Origin: Streptomyces sp. NBC_01267
Lineage (GTDB): Bacteria > Actinomycetota > Actinomycetes > Streptomycetales > Streptomycetaceae
NCBI RefSeq assembly: GCF_036241575.1
Contig: NZ_CP108455.1
Coordinates: 1,384,501-1,448,500, forward strand
Reading direction: 5' to 3'
DNA: 64,000 bases
The translations under genes and the position numbers were made by a program. Below, one piece after another: positions 54,254 through 63,214 of the stretch (the first letter of the stretch is position 1; every line of letters begins with the position of its first letter). The notes below the pieces were generated by a model, which saw only the letters and a program-made list of their open reading frames with translations, had not been told where the DNA came from and did no database searches.

Positions 54254-56456
54254 GGGCCGCCTCTTCCCACTCGTCCAACAGGGCGGCGACCAGGCTCTTG
54301 CCGCTGACGGTCAGTTCGGCCGCCCCCTCCAGAGCTTCCAGCGCCTGCCGGGTCTGCGCCAGGGTGCGCGCACGGTCTTTCCCGTACGCGGCGAGCGCGA
54401 CGCCTTCGTGGGCCGCGGCCAGCACCCCGGAGACCGGCAGCGGATCCCGCGCCCAGGGCACCCGGTGGAGCCAGGCTCCGTCCTCGGCGTAGAGGTCGGC
54501 GACCTCGAGGAGCGCCCGCAGTTCCGCCCGGCGCACCGCGCGCAGCAGGGCCTGCGGGGTGAGGTCCGCCGCCGCGACGCCCAGCGCCCCGTACCCGTGC
54601 CGTCCGGCCCTGGGCGCGCCGGCGATCAGCGGCGTGACCGTGGTGAGCCGGTCCGCCGCTGCCGCGGCCCGCCCGGGGACGGCCGTCCGCAGCGCGGACC
54701 AGGCACGGGCGAAGTGGGCGCTCCAGTCGGCGGCCTCGGCCAGACCGAGGCGCGGCCCGACGGGCGTACCGAAGCAGTCGCGGTACGGATCGAGGTCGTC
54801 CAGCACCAGATCGGGTGCGCCGTCGCAGTCGATCCTGCGCAGCGGCTGCCAGTCGGCGGTCTCCTCCTCCGGGCGGACGATCCGCCGCTCGGCGCCCGCG
54901 CCCCGTACGAGGAAGCCCTTCTCGGCGCGGCGGACCTCGGCACGGCCGCTCTCCCCGGCGCCCGCCAGCCGCAGGGCGCCGTAGGTGGGCAGGTGCAGCA
55001 AACCGTCGGTGTAGGCGACGGTGACGGGCAGGTCCAGGCCGCCGCGCAGCGCACCGGCCGCGGCGTATCCGGCCAGCCCGGCAATGTCCGCGGGCCGGAT
55101 ACGCCCCTCCTGCACGGCGTCCAGGGCGCCGAGGAGCCAACTGCGGGCGTAGGGCTGGTCCAGCACGGTGTCGAGCCCGTCGGAGCGCTGCTCGACGGCG
55201 CCGGCGAGCTCCCAGGCCCGCGCCCACTCCTCGCCGCCCCGGCCGTCCAGGTCGGCGTGCAGGGTGGCCAGCAGGGTGCGGGTCAGTTCCTGCTGTCCGG
55301 CCGTCAGCTCCTCCGGGTCGGTGAGCGCGGCGGACGTGGTCGCGGCCGCGGTACGGGCCTCGATGCCGCGCACCAGCGCCTCCAGGTCGGCGCAGTAGAC
55401 GCTCTCCTGGTCGAAGGAGCCCGCGCGGTAGCGGTGGGTGTAGAGGCCGCCGCCGCAGGAGCGCACGACCGGGCACGCGCGGCACTTGTCACCGACGCCC
55501 GCGAGGCCCAGCTGTCTGGCGCGCACCCCGGGGTGCGCCGCGACCTCGTCGAAGGCGTGGGTGAACACGTCGAATCCCGTGAACGCGGCGCCCTCGTAGG
55601 CACTCTTGAGCGAGTCGACCTGTTCCAGGGTGCCGTCGGTCTCCACGACGACGAGGTCGGTGGGGGCGAGGCCGAGCGATTCGGTGAGGCTCGGACCGCC
55701 GTTCAGCGTGGAGAGGACCGACTCGAAGAGCCGTACCGGAATCTGCCGCCCCTGGCCGTCCCAGCGGTCGAAGGCCGCCAGGATCCAGGCGGCGTAGGCG
55801 GTCGGTGAACCGTCGGGCCGGTGCGGAGGAGCGTCCCAGGTCGCGTGCGGCAGCAGGAAGTCGATGCGTGGCGGACCGAGGGCGGTCAGCGCGTCGTACA
55901 CGGCGACGGGGTCGTTCAGCACGTCGATGGTGCAGAGCAGGCCGAGGTCGAGGTGCGCGTACCGCTCCTGGCGCAGGAGTTCCACGGCCCGGAGCACCAG
56001 GGGGTGGCTGCTGCGTCCGTCGGCGAAGCGCCGGTGCCGGTCGTTGGACGTCTGGTCCCCGTCGAGGGAGATGCCGACCCGGACCCGGAATTCATCGAAG
56101 AGATCCAGGTAGCGGGGGCTGAGCTGAAGGCCGTTGGTGTGGATCCGGAGGTCGAGCTCGGCGGTCCCTTCCAGGGCCCCGGTGAGCTCCTCACAGATAC
56201 GGCGCAGTCGTGCGGGACCCGCCAGCAGTGGCTCCCCTCCGTGCAGGATCACTGACACGGAGGGCAGGGCATGGGTCCTGGCGTGCTCCGCCAGTCGCAG
56301 AGCCGTCCAGTGAATCGCCTGGTCAGAGATCGCCTTCGGCCGAGTACGCCAGCTCTGATCAGCATGTTCGTAGACATAACAGTGGTCACAGGCAAGATCG
56401 CATCTGCTGTGAACCTTGAGGACGATCTCGCGGAATGGGACCAGGGGTCCTGTCAT
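54246..56456 (-). CDS. fxsB: FxsB-family radical SAM/SPASM peptide maturase with degenerate hydroxylase extension (736 aa)
   Basis: The radical SAM cluster ligands are Cys19, Cys23 and Cys26 (CDLACDHC), followed by LHGGEPLLAG. A SPASM-type auxiliary cluster has Cys325, Cys328, Cys334 and Cys355 (CRACPVVRSC; VYCADLEA). FxsB enzymes make a carbon-carbon cyclophane in the C-terminal core of FxsA. Residues 370-736 form an extension like the HExxH hydroxylase domains. The expected HExxH is replaced by an AVRRAELRALLEVADLY helix, while the downstream PWARDPLPVSGVLAAAHEGVALAAY is kept. This fits the FxsBH inactivated-extension form. It starts 9 nt after fxsA. Confidence 0.92.
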   Translation of the reverse strand: MTGPLVPFREIVLKVHSRCDLACDHCYVYEHADQSWRTRPKAISDQAIHWTALRLAEHARTHALPSVSVILHGGEPLLAGPARLRRICEELTGALEGTAELDLRIHTNGLQLSPRYLDLFDEFRVRVGISLDGDQTSNDRHRRFADGRSSHPLVLRAVELLRQERYAHLDLGLLCTIDVLNDPVAVYDALTALGPPRIDFLLPHATWDAPPHRPDGSPTAYAAWILAAFDRWDGQGRQIPVRLFESVLSTLNGGPSLTESLGLAPTDLVVVETDGTLEQVDSLKSAYEGAAFTGFDVFTHAFDEVAAHPGVRARQLGLAGVGDKCRACPVVRSCGGGLYTHRYRAGSFDQESVYCADLEALVRGIEARTAAATTSAALTDPEELTAGQQELTRTLLATLHADLDGRGGEEWARAWELAGAVEQRSDGLDTVLDQPYARSWLLGALDAVQEGRIRPADIAGLAGYAAAGALRGGLDLPVTVAYTDGLLHLPTYGALRLAGAGESGRAEVRRAEKGFLVRGAGAERRIVRPEEETADWQPLRRIDCDGAPDLVLDDLDPYRDCFGTPVGPRLGLAEAADWSAHFARAWSALRTAVPGRAAAAADRLTTVTPLIAGAPRAGRHGYGALGVAAADLTPQALLRAVRRAELRALLEVADLYAEDGAWLHRVPWARDPLPVSGVLAAAHEGVALAAYGKDRARTLAQTRQALEALEGAAELTVSGKSLVAALLDEWEEAAHG

Positions 56457-56465
56457 TCCGCCAGT

Positions 56466-56627
56466 CTAGAGCGCCGAATTGAAGGTGGATGCCCGCATCG
56501 AACGGCCGGTTGACGTCGGGAGCACCCGGCCGAGCTGCTTGACAGCCTCGGTACCGCGAACGTCGATCTCGGCCAGAGGGACACGCGGCTTCTTGGCAGC
56601 GGCGGAGGAGGCTGAAGTTACGGACAT
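56466..56627 (-). CDS. fxsA: FxSxx-COOH precursor peptide FxsA (53 aa)
   Basis: This short gene encodes a peptide ending in RSMRASTFNSAL, that is F49-N50-S51-A52-L53 at the carboxyl end, exactly the FxSxx-COOH pattern. The first 40 residues are an Ala/Ser/Lys-rich leader with VPLAEIDVRGTEAVKQLGRVLP, which should be recognised by FxsB. The ATG at 56627 follows AAGGGCGG by 8-10 nt; the frame is open further 5' but without coding character. The maturase begins 9 nt downstream. FxsB would crosslink the aromatic ring of Phe49 with a neighbouring residue, probably within FNS. Product function is unknown. Confidence 0.9.
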   Translation of the reverse strand: MSVTSASSAAAKKPRVPLAEIDVRGTEAVKQLGRVLPTSTGRSMRASTFNSAL

Positions 56628-56678
56628 GATGAGGCCGCCCTTGAGGGATGTTTTCTGGACATGGACAGGAATGCCGAG

Positions 56679-56695
56679 ACTTGCACCGTTGCAGT
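56679..56695. promoter_or_regulatory. TGCA-type imperfect palindrome upstream of fxsA
   Basis: ACTTGCACCGTTGCAGT, with ACT/AGT ends and two TGCA cores, lies 52 nt upstream of fxsA. The 217-bp fxsA/SLATT intergenic region is less GC-rich than the surroundings and must hold two divergent promoters. I cannot assign -10/-35 boxes with confidence. Confidence 0.35.
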
Positions 56696-56844
56696 GTCGG
56701 CGGGTCGACTTTACTCTCATGCACACTGCTGGCAACTGAGCGCGACCGGCCGCAACAAGAACGTCGCACAGAGTGTGTTCCAGTGAAATGGAATGCGCCA
56801 TTCCATCTAAAGAGTGAAGACTGAAGTCGCAGACGGGGGTTCAC

Positions 56845-57759
56845 GTGACGGGGTTTCCCGGTCCGGAACGGAGCATGGTCTTCCGGAATGCTGATCTGCC
56901 CGAGTTGTTCCACAGCGCCGATGCCCAGGCCATCGCCAGACAGGGAGAGGCCGTCGGGTCCACCCGCGCTCAACTCGTCCTCCTGGTGGTGGGCGCCGCC
57001 GTGGCCGCACTCCCCTGGCGGGCGGAGCTCGGGGGCGGGTTCCAGGCCGTCGGTGTACTGAGCGCGCTGGCGTACGCCGGAGTACTGCTGCTGACTTTCA
57101 GCACCTCCCGCCGCAAGGCCAAGTCCCAGTGGCAACTCAACCGCTCCGCAGCGGACTTCATCAAGTCGATGTGCTGGCGCTACGCCGTCCACGGTGCACC
57201 CTTCGACGCCGAATCCCCCGACGTGGACACGCTGTTCACCACACGGGTCGAGGAACAGCTGCAGGAGCTGCGGACCGTGGGCTGGGACCAGGAGTCACCG
57301 GGCGCGAGCCTGATCACCCGGCAGATGCGGGAGCTGCGGGCCAAGTCGTTCGAGGTCCGCAAGGAGACCTACGTACGGGACAGGCTGATCGAGCAGCGCA
57401 ACTGGTACCGGCGCAAGCAGGAGGTCTCACGGCTCGCCACCCTGCTCTGGTCCAGCGCCTTCGCGCTGCTCACCCTGGTCGCCCTGGTCCTCTGCGTACT
57501 GCGCGCCCTGTCGGTCACGGAGAACACCGAGGTCGCCGCGGTGGCCTCGGCCGCCGCGGCCTCGGGGGTGGCCTGGAGCGAGTTCCGCAGGCACCAGCCG
57601 CTGATATCGGCCCATGCGCTGGTGGAGGAGAAACTCAAGGCGCTGCACCTGGAGATGGAGAGCCGCCTCTCCGAGAAGCAGTGGTCGTCCGTGGTCTACG
57701 AGACCGAGCGGGTCGTCTCACCCCAGTACACCGACTGGCTTGCCCGGCACGGGAGTTGA
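56845..57759 (+). CDS. SLATT/DUF4231-like membrane effector-type protein (304 aa)
   Basis: The start is a GTG at 56845 after GGGGG; an ATG at 56875 is an alternative. Two pairs of transmembrane helices are seen: AQLVLLVVGAAVAAL with AVGVLSALAYAGVLLLTF (about 42-88), and LLWSSAFALLTLVALVLCVL with VAAVASAAAASGVAW (about 200-248). Each pair is followed by a charged helical segment. A long soluble loop carries YVRDRLIEQRNWYRRKQ. The 2TM-plus-helix repeat is that of SLATT domains, predicted pore-forming effectors of conflict systems. A SLOG-domain protein, the typical partner, is encoded 276 bp away on the other strand. The stop codon lies in the first unit of the 31-bp array. Confidence 0.78.
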   Translation: MTGFPGPERSMVFRNADLPELFHSADAQAIARQGEAVGSTRAQLVLLVVGAAVAALPWRAELGGGFQAVGVLSALAYAGVLLLTFSTSRRKAKSQWQLNRSAADFIKSMCWRYAVHGAPFDAESPDVDTLFTTRVEEQLQELRTVGWDQESPGASLITRQMRELRAKSFEVRKETYVRDRLIEQRNWYRRKQEVSRLATLLWSSAFALLTLVALVLCVLRALSVTENTEVAAVASAAAASGVAWSEFRRHQPLISAHALVEEKLKALHLEMESRLSEKQWSSVVYETERVVSPQYTDWLARHGS

Positions 57760-58030
57760 CGAGCCGGAACGTCGCTCCGGCAGGAGCTGACGAGCCGGAC
57801 CGCCACCCCGGCAGGAGCTGACGAGCCGGACCGCCACCCCGGCAGGAGCTGACGAGCCGGACCGCCACCCCGGCAGGAGCTGACGAGCCGGACCGCCACC
57901 CCGGCAGGAGCTGACGAGCCGGACCGCCACCCCGGCAGGAGCTGACGAGCCGGACCGCCACCCCGGCAGGAGCTGACGAGCCGGACCGCCACCCCGGCAG
58001 GAGTTGACGATCCGGACCCGTCGGCGCGGC
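57752..58030. repeat. 31-bp tandem repeat array
   Basis: Units start at 57752, 57783, 57814, 57845, 57876, 57907, 57938, 57969 and 58000. The seven from 57783 to 57999 are identical (beginning GGAGCTGACGAGCCGGACC), and the first and last are degenerate. Each unit contains GCCGG and CCGGC separated by 8-9 nt, so each can form a small hairpin. There are no variable spacers. The array fills the whole space between the convergent SLATT and SLOG genes, and the first unit contains the SLATT stop codon. Length 31 is not a multiple of three, so no consistent peptide is encoded. Confidence 0.97.
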
Positions 58031-58035
58031 GCGGC

Positions 58036-58515
58036 TCAGTCGCGCTCCACGCCGTCGCGCCAGATGACCGTCACCGGTTTGCCCACTTTCAGGGCGTAGT
58101 TCACGATGTCGCCGGTGCCGCCGAGGCCCCGGGCCGGCCTGCCGTCCCAGACGGCCACCAGCTGGTCGCAGTTGTCGGCGATGTAGGTGCCCGCCGCGTA
58201 GTAGGCGTCGTCCGTGGAGTGCGGGAAGTCCATCCGGATCTCCTGGGTCGCCCGGCCCCTGAGCCAGTGGTAGCGGGCGAGTTCGTCCGCGTCGTCGAAG
58301 CCCAGTTCGTAGTCGCCGCTGGGGATGACCGCCGTCAGCTCCGCGCCGTGTTCGAGAGCGATTCCCGCGAAGAGCTGATCGGCCCCGGCCGCCAGGCTGG
58401 ACAGGGCCCGCAGGGCGCCGGTCTGACCACGGAACAGGGTGTGCAGGGAGTCCCGCACATGGACGGCGGCCTCCAGCGGGATGTTGCGGTGTCCGGTCAC
58501 TCCGATGCGCTTCAT
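58036..58515 (-). CDS. SLOG-domain protein (159 aa)
   Basis: This is a Rossmann-like SLOG fold. The first strand and loop KRIGVTGHRNIP lead to a helix, then ALSSLAAGADQLFAGIALEHGAELTAVIPSGDYELGF. Later YIADNCDQLVAVWDGRPARGLGGTGDIVNYALKVGKPVTVIW carries the nucleotide-binding glycine-rich loop (ARGLGGTGD). SLOG domains are predicted to sense or process nucleotide or NAD-derived signals and recur next to SLATT effectors. The ATG at 58515 follows a GGAGGCGGG run. It lies downstream of a strong terminator, so it has its own promoter. Its 3' end abuts the 31-bp array. Confidence 0.85.
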   Translation of the reverse strand: MKRIGVTGHRNIPLEAAVHVRDSLHTLFRGQTGALRALSSLAAGADQLFAGIALEHGAELTAVIPSGDYELGFDDADELARYHWLRGRATQEIRMDFPHSTDDAYYAAGTYIADNCDQLVAVWDGRPARGLGGTGDIVNYALKVGKPVTVIWRDGVERD

Positions 58516-58571
58516 AAGCCCCCGCCTCCTGTGAGCCCCCGCTCCTGCGACATCCTCTCAAAAGTACGCAA

Positions 58572-58603
58572 GAGCCCCCGCCCGTGCGCACGGGCGGGGG
58601 CTC
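58572..58603. terminator. Strong 14-bp hairpin after the protease gene
   Basis: GAGCCCCCGCCCGT (58572-58585) pairs perfectly with 58590-58603 over the 4-nt loop GCGC. It is 34 nt past the protease stop and upstream of the SLOG gene. Confidence 0.9.
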
Positions 58604-58637
58604 GACTGCCAGCAGAACCAGTAGCGATGACGGAGGG

Positions 58638-59537
58638 TCAGTAGACGCTTACTCCGTAGGCGCTCAGCGCTTCGGTGACGGGCTGGAAGAAGGTCGTACC
58701 GCCCGAGGTGCAGTCGCCGCTGCCGCCCGAGGTGAGGCCCAGGGCCGTGGAGCCCGAGTAGAGCGGGCCGCCGCTGTCACCCGGCTCGGCGCAGACCGTC
58801 GTCTGGATGAGCCCGGACACGACCTCGCCGTTGCCGTAGTTGACGGTGGCGTTCAGCGCGGTGACCTTGCCGCTGTGGGTACCACTGGTGGAGCCGGTAC
58901 GGGTCACGGTCTGGCCCACCGTCGCGTTGCCCGCGCTGGTGATGTCCTGGCTACCGACCGTGCCGTCGTGGGGGACGGACGTGTTGGTGTACTTCACGAT
59001 GCCGTAGTCGTTACCGGGGAAACTGGTGCCGGCCGTCGGGCCGATGCTCGTGGTGCCGGAGGAGTTGGTGTACCAGGCCGGTGAACCCTCGGTGCAGTGC
59101 CCTGCGGTGAGGAAGTAATAGGTGGAGCCACTGCGGACGTTGAAGCCGACGGAGCAGCGCCACTGCGAGGTGTAGATGGCGTCACCGCCCTTGAGGAGCT
59201 TGCTGAACGTGCCGGCGGTGCGCTCGACGCGTACCGCGCCCGCGTTCGCTCCGGCCCGCGACTTGATCCGGGAGATCTGGGCCTGGGTCACCGTGCTGTC
59301 CGCCGTGACGACAAGGGTGTTGGTCGACTTGTCGACGTACCAGGCCGTGCCCGCCACATCCGCGCTGTTCACGGCGTCGGCCGCCGCTGTCAGCTGATGG
59401 GCGTCGAACGTGGGGGCCTGGTCGGCGTGGGCGGTGGGGACGGTCAGTGCTGCCGCGACCAGCATGCCGGATGCGACCGCGATCAGCCGGGCGCGTCTCG
59501 CCGGGCCGTTGTGGGGGGTGGTGTTCTTGATCGTCAC
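58638..59537 (-). CDS. Secreted streptogrisin-like serine protease preproprotein (299 aa)
   Basis: The GTG at 59537 follows GGAGG by 8 nt. A Sec signal ([21 protein letters not shown], cleavage near residue 38) precedes a short propeptide (about 39-115) that serves as chaperone and inhibitor. The mature S1-family domain has the triad His147 (TAGHC), Asp177 (GNDYGIV) and Ser255 (EPGDSGGP), with two disulfide pairs likely (Cys128/Cys148; Cys249/Cys276-type). It is an SGPB/alpha-lytic-like extracellular protease. A stem-loop terminator follows. It sits at the edge of the FxSxx/SLATT/SLOG region. Confidence 0.94.
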   Translation of the reverse strand: MTIKNTTPHNGPARRARLIAVASGMLVAAALTVPTAHADQAPTFDAHQLTAAADAVNSADVAGTAWYVDKSTNTLVVTADSTVTQAQISRIKSRAGANAGAVRVERTAGTFSKLLKGGDAIYTSQWRCSVGFNVRSGSTYYFLTAGHCTEGSPAWYTNSSGTTSIGPTAGTSFPGNDYGIVKYTNTSVPHDGTVGSQDITSAGNATVGQTVTRTGSTSGTHSGKVTALNATVNYGNGEVVSGLIQTTVCAEPGDSGGPLYSGSTALGLTSGGSGDCTSGGTTFFQPVTEALSAYGVSVY

Positions 59538-59605
59538 GTCAGTTCCTCCAGAAGAGAATCCGCAGACCCATCGGGGTGGGGGGCCCATGACACACAGGCA
59601 GGAGC

Positions 59606-59629
59606 CACGACGGTTCGATTTCCGTCGTG
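59606..59629. terminator. Inverted repeat between DUF1684 and protease genes
   Basis: CACGACGG (59606-59613) pairs with CCGTCGTG (59622-59629) over TTCGATTT. It is about 100 nt beyond the DUF1684 stop and 69 nt before the protease start. It may terminate the former or act as a protease-gene operator. Confidence 0.45.
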
Positions 59630-59727
59630 TTCCTGACAAGCGCTGCCGGGAGTACAACGCGAACCGGCCATCCGGCGCAAGGGCGCCTTTCGGCCGGGCT
59701 CGCGACGGACCCCGGAGTGGTGGGGGA

Positions 59728-60552
59728 TCACCGGGTGCGCGCCGCGCGCTCCCCCGCGTCGACCGCGATCGGAAGCGTGTTCCCGGGCGGCGGGAAGGGG
59801 CAGATGAAGTGTTCGGCGAAGGCGCAGGGCGGCAGCAGCGCACGGTTGAAGTCGACCGTCACCCCGCCGTCGGCCGCGGGCGCGGAGGGCCGCAGGAAGC
59901 GGAACCGGTAGCTGCTCGTTCCGCTCGTCGCATCGGCGAAGACGGCCCACAGGGAGCCGTCCTCCTCCTGGGCGACCTGCAGGGTGTGCTCGTCGCCCGC
60001 CAGGTGGAAGGCGAGCTCACCTGCGAGACCGAGGCCCCGGTCGCGGCCGTCGGCGTTGGGGACCCGAACGGTGCGGCTCTCACCGTACGGACGGTAGAGG
60101 CCGGGCAGCACCCAGTCCGCGTCGTACGGGGTGGCCTCGATGCCCGCGAAGGCCCGCCGGTTCGCGGATCCCGGATCCCAGACGCGCACCGCCCAGAGCC
60201 CCTCCCGTCGCACCACGACCAGCCGCCGCTCCCCCTGCGCGAGGCGCGCGTCCTCCGCCGGGGTGTGGTCGGCCCGGAGCGTGACCCGGCCGGTGAACGG
60301 CTTCCCGTCAAGGGTCAGCCCGTCCTCGGCCGTGGCGGTCAGCACCACCCCTTCGTCGGTCGCCCGCCAGTGGCCCGCAACGGCCGGAATTAGTCCTTCC
60401 GGTGCGTCATCGAGCCAATGGGTGCCGGTGAGGGCGAGCGGACCGTACGGCGCCGAGACCGTCTCGGTACGCCCTTCGTGCCAGTTCTCCCAGTCATCGC
60501 CCGCGCCGCCCGTACTGTCCGCGCCACCCGTACTGCCCGTTCTTGTGGTCAT
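59728..60552 (-). CDS. DUF1684 domain protein (274 aa)
   Basis: DUF1684 landmarks include [36 protein letters not shown] strands, [43 protein letters not shown] and the C-terminal [35 protein letters not shown]. The conserved Pro-Cys-Ala-Phe and Cys-Pro-Phe motifs are strong family marks. The fold is mostly beta. No function is established. A Thr/Gly-rich N-terminal tail ([16 protein letters not shown]) precedes the domain. It is the gene downstream of the amino-acid ABC operon, 77 nt after the ATPase stop, and may be read with it. Confidence 0.88.
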   Translation of the reverse strand: MTTRTGSTGGADSTGGAGDDWENWHEGRTETVSAPYGPLALTGTHWLDDAPEGLIPAVAGHWRATDEGVVLTATAEDGLTLDGKPFTGRVTLRADHTPAEDARLAQGERRLVVVRREGLWAVRVWDPGSANRRAFAGIEATPYDADWVLPGLYRPYGESRTVRVPNADGRDRGLGLAGELAFHLAGDEHTLQVAQEEDGSLWAVFADATSGTSSYRFRFLRPSAPAADGGVTVDFNRALLPPCAFAEHFICPFPPPGNTLPIAVDAGERAARTR

Positions 60553-60629
60553 GTGATCAACCTTTCCATATCGGCCCGGCCCGCCCCGGCGGCACAGCCG
60601 GACGGATCAACGGTGGGTCAGGAGCCCTT

Positions 60630-61448
60630 TCACAGAACCTTGGAGAGGAACGCGCGGGTGCGCTCGTGCTCCGGACGGTCGAGTACGTCGGCCGGTGTGC
60701 CCTGCTCCACGATCCGGCCCCCGTCCATGAACACCACCGTGTCGGCCACCTCACGGGCGAAGCCGATCTCATGCGTCACGACGATCATCGTGGTGCCCCG
60801 CGCGGCCAAGTCCTTGATGACGTCCAGGACTTCACCGACCAGCTCGGGGTCGAGAGCCGAGGTGGGCTCGTCGAAGAGGAGCAGCCGGGGCTCCAGGGCG
60901 AGCGCGCGGGCGATGGCGACCCGCTGCTGCTGGCCGCCGGAGAGCTGCTCGGGGTACGCGGTGGCCTTGTCGGCGAGCCCGACGCGGGCGAGCAGCTTCT
61001 CGCCCGCCGAGACGGCCTCCCTCCTGGGCCTGCCGAGCGCCGCGACCGGCGCTTCGACGATGTTCTCCAGCACGGTCAGATGGGGGAAGAGGTGGAAGTT
61101 CTGGAAGACGAAGCCGATCCGGGTGCGCTGTTCGAGCACCTCGCGCTCACGCAGTTCGTACAGTCTGTCGCCGGAGCGGCGGTAGCCGACCAGCACGCCG
61201 TCCACGCTGACCCAACCGCTGTCCACCTTCTCCAGATGATTGATGGTCCGCAGCAGGGTGGACTTCCCGGAACCGGACGGGCCGAGCACGACGGTGACCT
61301 CACCCGCCCGGACCGTGAGGTCGATGCCCCGCAGTACTTCCAGGGCGCCGAAGCTCTTGTGCACGGAACGGATCTCCACCATGGCGGAGGCCGTGCCCCC
61401 GGTGGGACCGGCGGCTGTGGAAGCGGCGGCTGTGGTGCGCGCGGTCAT
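60630..61448 (-). CDS. Amino-acid ABC transporter ATP-binding protein (272 aa)
   Basis: This is a GlnQ/HisP-type ATPase: Walker [12 protein letters not shown]-loop [13 protein letters not shown], signature [14 protein letters not shown], Walker [15 protein letters not shown], and H-loop [14 protein letters not shown] 20-residue Thr/Ala-rich extension precedes the usual start [11 protein letters not shown], whose Met could be an alternative start. The ATG at 61448 overlaps the stop of the FAD/NAD(P)-binding gene, so the three genes from 64000 to 60630 are coupled. It powers uptake of a polar amino acid or analogue. Confidence 0.93.
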   Translation of the reverse strand: MTARTTAAASTAAGPTGGTASAMVEIRSVHKSFGALEVLRGIDLTVRAGEVTVVLGPSGSGKSTLLRTINHLEKVDSGWVSVDGVLVGYRRSGDRLYELREREVLEQRTRIGFVFQNFHLFPHLTVLENIVEAPVAALGRPRREAVSAGEKLLARVGLADKATAYPEQLSGGQQQRVAIARALALEPRLLLFDEPTSALDPELVGEVLDVIKDLAARGTTMIVVTHEIGFAREVADTVVFMDGGRIVEQGTPADVLDRPEHERTRAFLSKVL

Positions 61449-63214
61449 GACGTGGACTCCTTGAGCAGGGTGAGCGCGGTGCGCGCGGTGACGTCGTTCT
61501 GCCGGAAGGCCGGGGCGTTCGTGTGCGGCCTGGCGAAGGCGCCCGCCGAGCGGGCGGTGGTGTACGGGCCCAGCGCGAAACGGCGCGGGTGCGGGCCCGT
61601 ACCGCGTTCGACGATGCGGCCGTCGACCGGATCCACGACGAGCAGACCCCCGGAGGTGGTCCGCGCCCCGTCCTCGTACAGGGCGGTCAGCAGCGGGCTG
61701 CGGGTGCGTTCCAGCGAGGGCTCCGGCAGCCGCGCCTCGACGAGGGCGCGGGCCTCGATCCGTTCCCCGGGCGCGCCGGCGCCGCCCGCGCGGAACACCC
61801 CGTCCGTCTCGTCGGTCTCGACGGTGATGCCCGCGCCGATGAAGCGCACCAGACCTGCGCGGGAGAGCGCGAGGAGGCTGCGCAGCCGCGGCCCCGGTGG
61901 TCCCGACGCCAGATGGCTGAAGAAGCTGTGCCACCGCGCGCCGCCCTTCCCGGTGTCGCCGAGCCGGGCCAACTGGCCGTAGACGGAGAGCAGTCCGAGG
62001 AAGAATCCCAGATCCGCACTGTGCGAGGGGTCGTGGCGGCGGGCCAGATCCTCGGTGATGTAGGCCCGCAGGCCGTTCTGGAGCGCGTCGTGGGAGGCAT
62101 GGCGTACGCCGTCCAGTGGGTGGTCCAGTGCTTCGAGGTCGAGGCGGTCGGCGGGGTCGGGGACCGAGGTCTCGATCAGCGCGGCCAGCTCGGCGCTGCC
62201 GGCCCCGGCCGCCGCGTACGTCGCCTCGAAGTCCGCCCAGTCGACCGCGGTGCGCTCGGGGTGCGCGGTGAACAGCCGGTGGTAGTGGGCGAAGCCGAGC
62301 TCCCGCTCGACGAGCGGCCGGACATCGCGCCGGAAGTCGAGCGGGCCCGGCCGGGCGAGCAGCGCGTCGACCTGTCCGGGGCCGAAGAAGCGGGGCAGCG
62401 GCGGCCGTTCACCGGTCAGGGGGTAGCCGATCTTGGAGTGGTACGGCACACCGCGCCGCGAACCGACGTACAGCAGCGGCTCCCGCCCGGACGGCAGATA
62501 CTCCCCTGCCGCGTCGTACCGGCCGCCGCGTCCCTCGGTCAGGAGCACCATCAGGTCGATGAAGGCCAGCCCGAAGCCGCGGACGATGACCGGTTCACCG
62601 GCCCTGAGCACGCTCAGGTCGGAGTCAGCGGTGAAGCCGGGCGGCAGATGCGTGAGCCCGTGCCGGGCGGCGAAGTCCGACAGCCCCGCCTGTTCCTTGT
62701 CCGGCCGGGCGTCGAGATGCCCGACGGTCAGCACCACCAGATCGGCGACGAGCGGCTCGCCCCGCCCTTCCAGCCGTACCCGCTGGTGTCCGTGTGCGGG
62801 GCCGCTGATCCGCACGGCCCGGGTCCGGTGCTCGTGCACGGTGGTACCCGGCGGCAGAGCGGCCACGGCTTCCCGGTACACCCAGCGCAGATACTCCCCC
62901 TGGGCCCGTCTGCTGGGGAAGGACTGCGGGTCGATCCCGGCCCACTCGGCGAGGGTCGGTCCGGGGCGGACCGGCCCCTCCAGGGGGTGCACGGAGTCAT
63001 CGGTGAACATGGTGACGTCCGCGGCCATGGAGTTCATCCACAGCAGCGGGGACTGCTCCTGACGCCAGATCCGGCCGCCGCCCGGCGGGAACGGGTCGAC
63101 CACATGGACGTCCAGCGGCTGGTTCCCGTACAGGGAAGGGGCGTTGGCGGCGAGCCGTTCCAGGAATCCGGTGCCCCGCGGGCCGGCTCCGACGACGACC
63201 ACGGACGGCGTCAC
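61445..63214 (-). CDS. FAD/NAD(P)-binding protein embedded in an ABC transporter operon (589 aa)
   Basis: The N-terminal dinucleotide-binding motif is [18 protein letters not shown] (GxGxxG), followed by [26 protein letters not shown] second Rossmann-like motif lies in [14 protein letters not shown]. This is the NAD_binding_9/FAD-NAD(P) family of streptomycetes, about 590-640 aa, distantly related to flavin N-hydroxylases. It starts with a GTG overlapping the permease stop (GTGA) and ends overlapping the ATPase start. That placement implies it acts on the transported compound, but the reaction is unknown. Confidence 0.87.
   Translation of the reverse strand: MTPSVVVVGAGPRGTGFLERLAANAPSLYGNQPLDVHVVDPFPPGGGRIWRQEQSPLLWMNSMAADVTMFTDDSVHPLEGPVRPGPTLAEWAGIDPQSFPSRRAQGEYLRWVYREAVAALPPGTTVHEHRTRAVRISGPAHGHQRVRLEGRGEPLVADLVVLTVGHLDARPDKEQAGLSDFAARHGLTHLPPGFTADSDLSVLRAGEPVIVRGFGLAFIDLMVLLTEGRGGRYDAAGEYLPSGREPLLYVGSRRGVPYHSKIGYPLTGERPPLPRFFGPGQVDALLARPGPLDFRRDVRPLVERELGFAHYHRLFTAHPERTAVDWADFEATYAAAGAGSAELAALIETSVPDPADRLDLEALDHPLDGVRHASHDALQNGLRAYITEDLARRHDPSHSADLGFFLGLLSVYGQLARLGDTGKGGARWHSFFSHLASGPPGPRLRSLLALSRAGLVRFIGAGITVETDETDGVFRAGGAGAPGERIEARALVEARLPEPSLERTRSPLLTALYEDGARTTSGGLLVVDPVDGRIVERGTGPHPRRFALGPYTTARSAGAFARPHTNAPAFRQNDVTARTALTLLKESTS

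Noticed and set aside
57752..58030. CRISPR array
   Set aside because: Repeats are strictly contiguous with no spacers, and no cas genes are present.
57635..58591. Minus-strand frame encoding a repetitive SSAPAGVAVRLVSSCRGG-like protein
   Set aside because: The 31-bp unit shifts frame each copy, so this is the tandem array read through. It has no start signal and overlaps the SLATT and SLOG genes antisense.
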